Below, piece after piece: positions 58,225 to 64,000 of a stretch of DNA of 64,000 nt. The notes beneath the pieces are model-generated. The model was not told the DNA's origin. It saw nothing but the letters and a program-made list of their open reading frames with translations, and did no database searches. The first letter of the stretch is position 1. Each line of letters opens with the position of its first letter. Origin of the DNA: Eutreptiella sp. 'Long Island Sound 2002' (taxonomy: Eukaryota > Euglenozoa > Euglenophyceae > Eutreptiales > Eutreptiaceae); contig OZ038391.1 of NCBI GenBank assembly GCA_964036045.1, positions 43,473,621 to 43,537,620 on the forward strand. The letters run 5' to 3'. A program made the position numbers and the translations under genes.

Positions 58225-58859
58225 CGGCAATCGAAGTCAGGACAACTTCAGCCATGTGGATTACGAACACCAGTCCGATGACAGCGCAGCCAAAGGAGAT
58301 CCCTGGTGGACGGATTTGGATGAAGCAACGCTGCAGGAGGTCTTCGAAACCAGTCCAAGGGAGTCCATGGAGATTCGCGGGGCGAGTGAAGCAGGATCAA
58401 CGAATTCAGAGTCTGTTGAGGATGCAGCAGACGCCATGCAGCGACTATCCATGACGGTGCCGCTGTGGGCACCTATTGTTCAAATGCCTTTGATCCCGGA
58501 GGACCAGCAGCATACTCGTGATGCAGCGGGTCACTGCAAAATATGTGGTCCAGATCTGTTCTACATGTGCCTGCCATCGAAGTGTCCGTTGAGGAAGCGT
58601 TGGTAGAAGAAAGCCGTCGCCAGCAAAGTCTTCGTGAGCCACACAGACCAAGCACAACGTCCCACGCCACAGGGACTTCGTCAAACCTGGGGAGCGAGTA
58701 CTCCGGCGTGAGGAAGGGGCGTCCACGCGTGCCGGCTGCCGAAGCGACGTATGAGCGACGTTGGAGTGGATATGATGGAGTGGATGTGCGTGAACGGCCG
58801 GTTCCAAGGCCGTCGGTTCACTTCTAAGAAGGGGGGAGAAGCCGGTCCGCCTGCCCCAC

Positions 58860-59037
58860 GACCGTCTTCGGACGGACGGTCGGACGGACGGATGGACCGA
58901 CGGACCCACGGACCGACCGACCGACCTACCGACGGACCGACGGACCAACCGACCGACCGACCGACGGACCGACCGACCGACCGACCGACCAACCGACCGA
59001 CCGACCAACCGACCGACCGACCGACCGACCGACCGAC
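58860..59037. repeat. GACG/GACC tetranucleotide tract, copy 2
   Basis: Same structure as copy 1, with more interruptions. Confidence 0.95.
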
Positions 59038-59834
59038 CTCGTAATGGTCAGCGCCGTGTTTAATATTTCTATTTTTTCTGTCTACTTTTTATATATGCTT
59101 TTGCATATTTTATTATTGTTTGCGAGCTTGGAGACAGAGCGCGCTGCAAAGCGCGAGACGCGGTCGCCAGATCAGAGATGTGACCGTCAGAATTGACTAC
59201 AGAGTTTATGAAACTCACGAATTTATAGTATAAGAAGCATTTTGAACGCTGTAGTTATAATTATTGCGAATGCCCGAATTTATAAAGACGAATCTCGAAT
59301 GCTGTAGAATAGATCGTTCACGAAAGGGCCAGGTGCGTGCCCTGTTCTTTGTATGTTACGTGTCTGCACGTATGCGCCAGTGGTGAGGCCCGGCAAGGGT
59401 CCATGAATCTTTCGTACAATGGGTATGGATGAACCTCAGGCAGAAGGGTGCAAAAGACGACATGAAACGTGTTGAGCTTGCATGCCACTGACGGGGTCAG
59501 GTGTTGTTTGCAGGATTTCTGGATAAAAGCAGCATGGCTTTTCCGAAGCAGCAGGTGGAGATCAGCGGAACAAACATGGAGTGAACAAGTCCACGTGGGA
59601 GAGGAACAAAGAAGTTCAACCCAAACAGGTCCCAAAGGGAAATGGGTAGGTATTGAACTCCAACGGTGGAGAGACCCAACCCTCAAGGAGCCGCCGGACA
59701 ACTCCAGCTTCCAAGAAATGGCCGCCAAACACCAAGACCAGGAGAACCCAAGGGGCTAGGGCTCTGGCCCTGTTACAGAAAGATTCATAATTGGTCTTGC
59801 ATGTCTTGCACCCACCTTGCCCAGGCCACACCGC

Positions 59835-60341
59835 ATGTCAGACGACGACGGTGACTTTCATTCTCCACTGCCCAGCTCAGATTCGCGTGCAACGAGTCCA
59901 TCATCGCGTAGCGAGTGGGAGTCACGCAGCCCTGCAACTACTGAGGATGCGCGGAGTAACGGCAATCGAAGTCAGGACAACTTCAGCCATGTGGATTACG
60001 AACACCAGTCCGATGACAGCGCAGCCAAAGGAGATCCCTGGTGGACGGATTTGGATGAAGCAACGCTGCAGGAGGTCTTCGAAACCAGTCCAAGGGAGTC
60101 CATGGAGATTCGCGGGGCGAGTGAAGCTGGATCAACGAGTTCAGAGTCCGTTGAGGATGCAGCAGACGCCATGCAGCGACTATCCATGACGGTGCCGCTG
60201 TGGGAACCTATTGTTCAAATGCCTGAGATCCCGGAGGACCAGCAGCATACTCGTGATGCAGCGGGTCACTGCAAAATATGTGGTCCAGATCTCTTCTACA
60301 TGTGCCTGCCATCGAAGTGTCCGTTGAGGAAGCGTTGGTAG
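59835..60341 (+). CDS. Small acidic protein, intact copy
   Basis: 168 residues from the ATG M-S-D-D-D-G-D-F. The first 110 residues are acidic and serine-rich (S-P-L-P-S-S-D-S-R-A-T-S-P-S-S-R-S-E-W-E). The C-terminus has C-K-I-C-G...C...K-C, a possible small zinc site, and ends K-C-P-L-R-K-R-W. No family recognised. The same frame is kept in unit 1 apart from E5. An overlapping frame (60,278-60,562) is also open in both units and could be a second exon or an overlapping gene. No intron signals confirm either. Confidence 0.45.
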   Translation: MSDDDGDFHSPLPSSDSRATSPSSRSEWESRSPATTEDARSNGNRSQDNFSHVDYEHQSDDSAAKGDPWWTDLDEATLQEVFETSPRESMEIRGASEAGSTSSESVEDAADAMQRLSMTVPLWEPIVQMPEIPEDQQHTRDAAGHCKICGPDLFYMCLPSKCPLRKRW

Positions 60342-60598
60342 AAGAAAGCCGTCGCCAGCAAAGTCTTCGTGAGCCACACAGACCAAGCACAACGTCCCAC
60401 GCCACAGGGACTTCGTCAAACCTGGGGAGTGAGTACTCCGGCGTGAGGAAGGGGCGTCCACGCGTGCCGGCTGCCGAAGCGACGTATGAGCGACGTTGGA
60501 GTGAATATGATGGAGTGGATGTGCGTGAACGGCCGGTTCCAAAGCCGTCGGTTCACTTCTAAGAAGGGGGGTGAAGCCGGTCCGCCTGCCCCACGACC

Positions 60599-60748
60599 GT
60601 CTTCGGACGGACGGACGGACGGACGGACGGACGGACGGACGGACCGACCGACCGACCGACCAACCGACCGACCGACCGACCGACCGACCGACGGACCGAC
60701 CGACCGACCGACCGACAGACCAACCGACCGACCGACCGACCGACCGAC
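60599..60748. repeat. GACG/GACC tetranucleotide tract, copy 3
   Basis: About 150 bp of the same tetranucleotide repeat. Confidence 0.95.
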
Positions 60749-61490
60749 CTCGTAATGGTCAGCGCCGTGTTTAATATTTCTATTTTTTCTGTCTACTTTT
60801 TATATATGCTTTTGCATATTTTATTATTGTTTGCGAGCTTGGAGACAGAGCGCGCTCAAAGCGCGAGACGCGGTCGCCAGATCAGAGATGTGACCGTCAG
60901 CATTGACTACAGAGTTTATGAAACTCACGAATTTATAGTATAAGAAGCCTTTTGGACACTGTAGTCATAATTATTGCAAATGCCCGAAATTATAAAGACG
61001 ATTCTCGAATGTTGTAGAGTAGATCGTTCATGAAAGGGCCAGGTGCGTGCCCTGTTCTTTGTATGTTACGTGTCTGCACGTATGCGCCAGTGGTGAGGCC
61101 CGGCAAGGGTCTATGAATCTTTCGTACAATGGGTATGGATGAACCTCATGCAGAAGGGTGCAAAAGACGACATGAAACGTGTTGAGCTTGCATGCCACTG
61201 ACGGGGTCAGGTGTTGTTTGCAGGATTTCTGGATAAAAGCAGCATGGCTTTTCCGAAACAGCAGGTGGAGATCAGCGGAACAAACATGGAGTGAACAAGT
61301 CCACGTGGGAGAGGAACAAAGAAGTTCAACCCAAACAGGTCCCAAAGGGAAATGGGTAGGTATTGAACTCCAACGGTGGAGAGACCCAACCCGCAAGGAG
61401 CCGCCGGACAACTCCAGCTTCCAAGAAATGGCCGCCAAACACCAAGACCAGGAGAACCCAAGGGGCTAGGGCTCTGGCCCTGTTACACTA
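60749..61490 (+). repeat. Tandem unit 3, truncated
   Basis: Matches the first 742 bp of the unit, then diverges sharply after CCCTGTTACA. The gene part is missing. Confidence 0.9.
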
Positions 61491-64000
61491 GACACAGGAC
61501 CAGGTCTGCAGGTCTTGGGACTGGTTATCTTGCTAGAGGACATCACACTCAACGCAGCCCCTGGACTTGGATGGGTGGGTGGGTGGGGGGGAGGGGGAGG
61601 GCTGCCGTGGAAACACCGGGAAATCCTGACAAAACGTGCAGAAACCAGACCCCGCCGTGTCCCAACCATTGTCCTGCAGGTGCTTTGGTCCCAAGTCCGA
61701 ACACCGGTGGTCCAGGCGCGGCCGCCCGTGTGCTGCCCAAGAACTGTAATTGCCTCAGGCAGCCCCCAGGGCGTGAGCATGGCACTGGACGAAAATCAAG
61801 CTCAAAAAGAAGCAGAGAGCAACGCACTGGAAGAGTCGGTTTGCTCTGCCATGCGTCCACTGGTGCAGCAAGTTCCAGAGACCAGGTGGATGCAGCACTG
61901 TCTCGCTGACAGTCACAGTCACAGTGGCATCGAGAGCAATGACAGGCAAGTGGCCAGCATTGATCGTGGGCCTTTCTTGCACGTGTCCTTTTCTCTTGCC
62001 GCTACGGAGTACATTTCATGCACCATTTTCCACCTTGGTCCAGTGTCTTCCATGGCCGATACCCTTGTTGGGGGGGGGGGGGGGGATAGACACCTGTGGC
62101 TAGACCTGGCACTCGCAGGGACAGGGAGAATGCGGAGGACATGGGTGCACAAATACACCCCAGTTGCTGTCAGCGTCCCTCGTACTGCGGGACTGTGGCT
62201 GAACAGGGGCCCCGACTCCCCGGAAGCTGGTGTCTTTGCTGTGGCTGCTCGGGGCAGCTGGGTCGTTTTGGGACTGCGTCGACCCACCTACGTCAAAAAT
62301 CTTTCCGGAGGGGGCAAATAAAATGTACCAGAGGATTCAGCTCTTTGAGCCAACCTTCCCACGGACCATTCATCCACCCACCCACCCAACCCCCTCCTCC
62401 AGGCACGCGCTTGAACGCGAGGAGGGGCACCCCGCCCACCCCTGTTCTTCAAGATGACCGCTCATTCTGCCCCGTCCCGATCGCCGCCCCCCATTGGCGA
62501 GCGATGGTCACGGAGATCTTAACGCCCTTCATTACAAAACCCAGTTTTGTATTTCGCGTGCTTGATTTCGGGTCGTATTGTTAAATCTTTCAAGTAAAAC
62601 TCCTTCAACCCGTCCTCAACGTGCAAGAACTCCAAAAACAACGAATCTGAACTTAATTCTCAGCAGACATTGTAAATAATGCTGAGATCTTAACGATCCC
62701 TTTGCACACTAAAGCAATGCACAATAAATGACAACCAGAATTTATGCATGCATCCACATACTAAATTCCTACAACATCAGATCTTTTTATAATAAAAACA
62801 AAGCTTTTCAAAAGCTGCTTCTATGCACGAATCTGTGCGCGCGCGTGTTCTGCAGTGCCCAAAAAGGCGGCATCTGCGACGCACCACAACACATAACTTA
62901 TATGGGGCTATGTCATGCACAACAAACAAAATTTGGACATAATTGCTGTAATCCTGACCCTGCCAACTGCAGAGGTCCACAGAAGAAATCAACCTTGTCA
63001 TGTCCTGTCCTGAGCTCCCCTTTACACTCCCCCCCCAAGCCCACACATACCCTGATGCGTGGCTGAGACCCCAAAACAAAAGGGTGCGAAGGGTTTTACC
63101 ATAGGGGTGGGAAAAGCTCAGACAAAGCTGGGTGGGTGTAAAACGCAAGCACCCAAAAGGCTGCCTTGCATGTTTACACTCCCCCCCCAGGCTCAGCACT
63201 CCCCAAATGAGTTGCTGACCCGAGAAAAAAAATAGCAAAACATGCAGGCTTTAACCTACAATAATATACAGATATTATTGTCTGTGATCTGGCTATTTCT
63301 ACCCATTCCAGGTAAAAACAGCTACTATCTATGTGCAGATCATGCTAGTGGAATACCACTGGTACCATAGATAGTTTTACCCTCCTGAAAGGGATTTCTG
63401 TCACAAAACAGTGCCCTAAGGGAGTCGTGAGGTGGTGCTTCAACCTATACCCAGTCAAACTCCTCAAAGGGTGTAAAACCTTATAAGTGCTCATGGCACA
63501 CAGCCTGAAGTGCTCATGGCACAGGAAAAACATAGTATAAAAATACTGAAACAAAACCCCTGCTTTTTCCCAACAAAAGCAGAAAAACCAAAAGGAAAAC
63601 CACTCTGCTTTTTCTCAAAGACAGAAGCAGTTGAAAAACAAAAAAAGACACACTGCTCACAAGCAGGCAGGTGCACAGCAAAACAAAAATGAAAAAACTG
63701 AGTAAACAGTAGTTCACTCAAAGTCCCAAGCAGGGTGTACCCCACCACTGCTCATCAGAGATACAAAATAATATCTACAACGAAAAAGAAAGCAAAGGCA
63801 CATGTCAGTGCCAGCAAACAAGGCGCTTGGCGCCCAAGAAGAGGCCAAAAAAGACCTCGTTGACATACTGAAAATGTACATGCCAGGGAATCTAAATCAG
63901 ATTCCTGCATATATGCAGCCAAACAGGCTTCACACTGTGCAAGGCACAGTGGTTGGCGTAACAAAGCGCTCGCAGGGCGCGAATGAGCACATACAGCGCC
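61491..64000. other. No recognised gene
   Basis: Contains a run of 16 G (62,070-62,085) and C-rich stretches near 63,030 and 63,180. The 268-codon plus-strand frame at 61,515-62,321 crosses the G run and has no domain. Nothing else is assignable. Confidence 0.45.

Larger units (their letters stand above)
55649..58606 (+). pseudogene. Small acidic-protein gene, copy 1, split by E5
   Basis: The ATG at 55,649 opens M-S-D-D-D-G-D-F-H-S and is cut at codon 43 by E5. The rest continues at 58,229 to a stop at 58,604-58,606. It is the same gene as the intact copy at 59,835-60,341. Translation cannot pass through the 2.4-kb insertion unless E5 is spliced out; no evidence for that is visible. Confidence 0.7.
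54851..59037 (+). repeat. Tandem unit 1 (about 1.74 kb plus inserted E5)
   Basis: Starts CTCGTAATGG after the tetranucleotide tract and ends at the next tract. It carries the first copy of the small acidic gene, split by E5. Aligned with unit 2 it has scattered substitutions. Confidence 0.9.
59038..60748 (+). repeat. Tandem unit 2 (1,711 bp)
   Basis: A complete unit without E5, which defines the ancestral structure: about 800 bp of leader, the small acidic gene, a second overlapping frame, then the tetranucleotide tract. Confidence 0.92.

Noticed and set aside
54438-60755. Frames encoding PTDRPTDR or SVGRSVGR repeats.
   Set aside because: They are translations of the GACC/GACG tetranucleotide tracts.
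61515-62321. 268-codon plus-strand frame.
   Set aside because: Crosses a 16-G run, composition is irregular, and no domain is visible.

Overview
The window is eukaryotic nuclear DNA made almost entirely of transposable elements. Chromodomain Ty3/gypsy elements, target-site duplications, splice-junction signals in the one recognisable host gene, and an absence of operons or Shine-Dalgarno sites all point to a eukaryote. A green or related alga seems most plausible, but the sequence does not fix the taxon.

Layout. 1-3.4 kb: an AT-rich stretch and a hAT-like transposase remnant. 3.87-9.82 kb: a decayed LINE-like element (RNase H-like part, then a C-terminal zinc motif) split by a 1,356-bp tandem array of about 3.4 copies. 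9,825-48,969: a nest of four LTR retrotransposons whose ends I could place to the base. E1 (9,825-48,969, minus, 266-bp LTRs, 4-bp TSD) is non-coding. Inside it sits E2 (10,211-33,429, minus, 479-bp LTRs, TSD CAGCC), a chromodomain gypsy element. E2 carries E3 (12,861-23,625, plus, 532-bp LTRs, TSD CCCCG) inside its integrase. E4 (37,822-48,851, minus, 709-bp LTRs, TSD TAAAA) sits in E1's 5' LTR. Counted LTR mismatches (E1 8/266, E2 10/479, E3 1/532, E4 2/709) agree with the nesting order.

49-54.6 kb: unassigned sequence plus two exons of a sialate O-acetylesterase-like gene on the minus strand. 54.85-61.49 kb: a tandemly repeated ~1.7-kb unit with GACC/GACG tetranucleotide tracts and a small acidic gene. 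The first copy is split by E5 (55,778-58,224), a small non-autonomous LTR element with a 4-bp TSD; the second copy shows the empty site. 61.5-64 kb: nothing recognised.

Three features recur across elements. (1) E1, E2 and, less perfectly, E5 have a primer-binding site directly after the 5' LTR that is complementary to a segment of their own LTR, and that segment lies 26-27 nt downstream of a TAT-rich box, as expected for Tf1-type self-priming. E3 and E4 instead carry a 12-nt initiator-Met tRNA primer site. (2) All three coding elements (E2, E3, E4) have a domain with an NPPF motif resembling phage Dam-type N6-adenine methyltransferases, placed between protease and reverse transcriptase. (3) All three have gag and protease in the same frame, separated by a single TAG.
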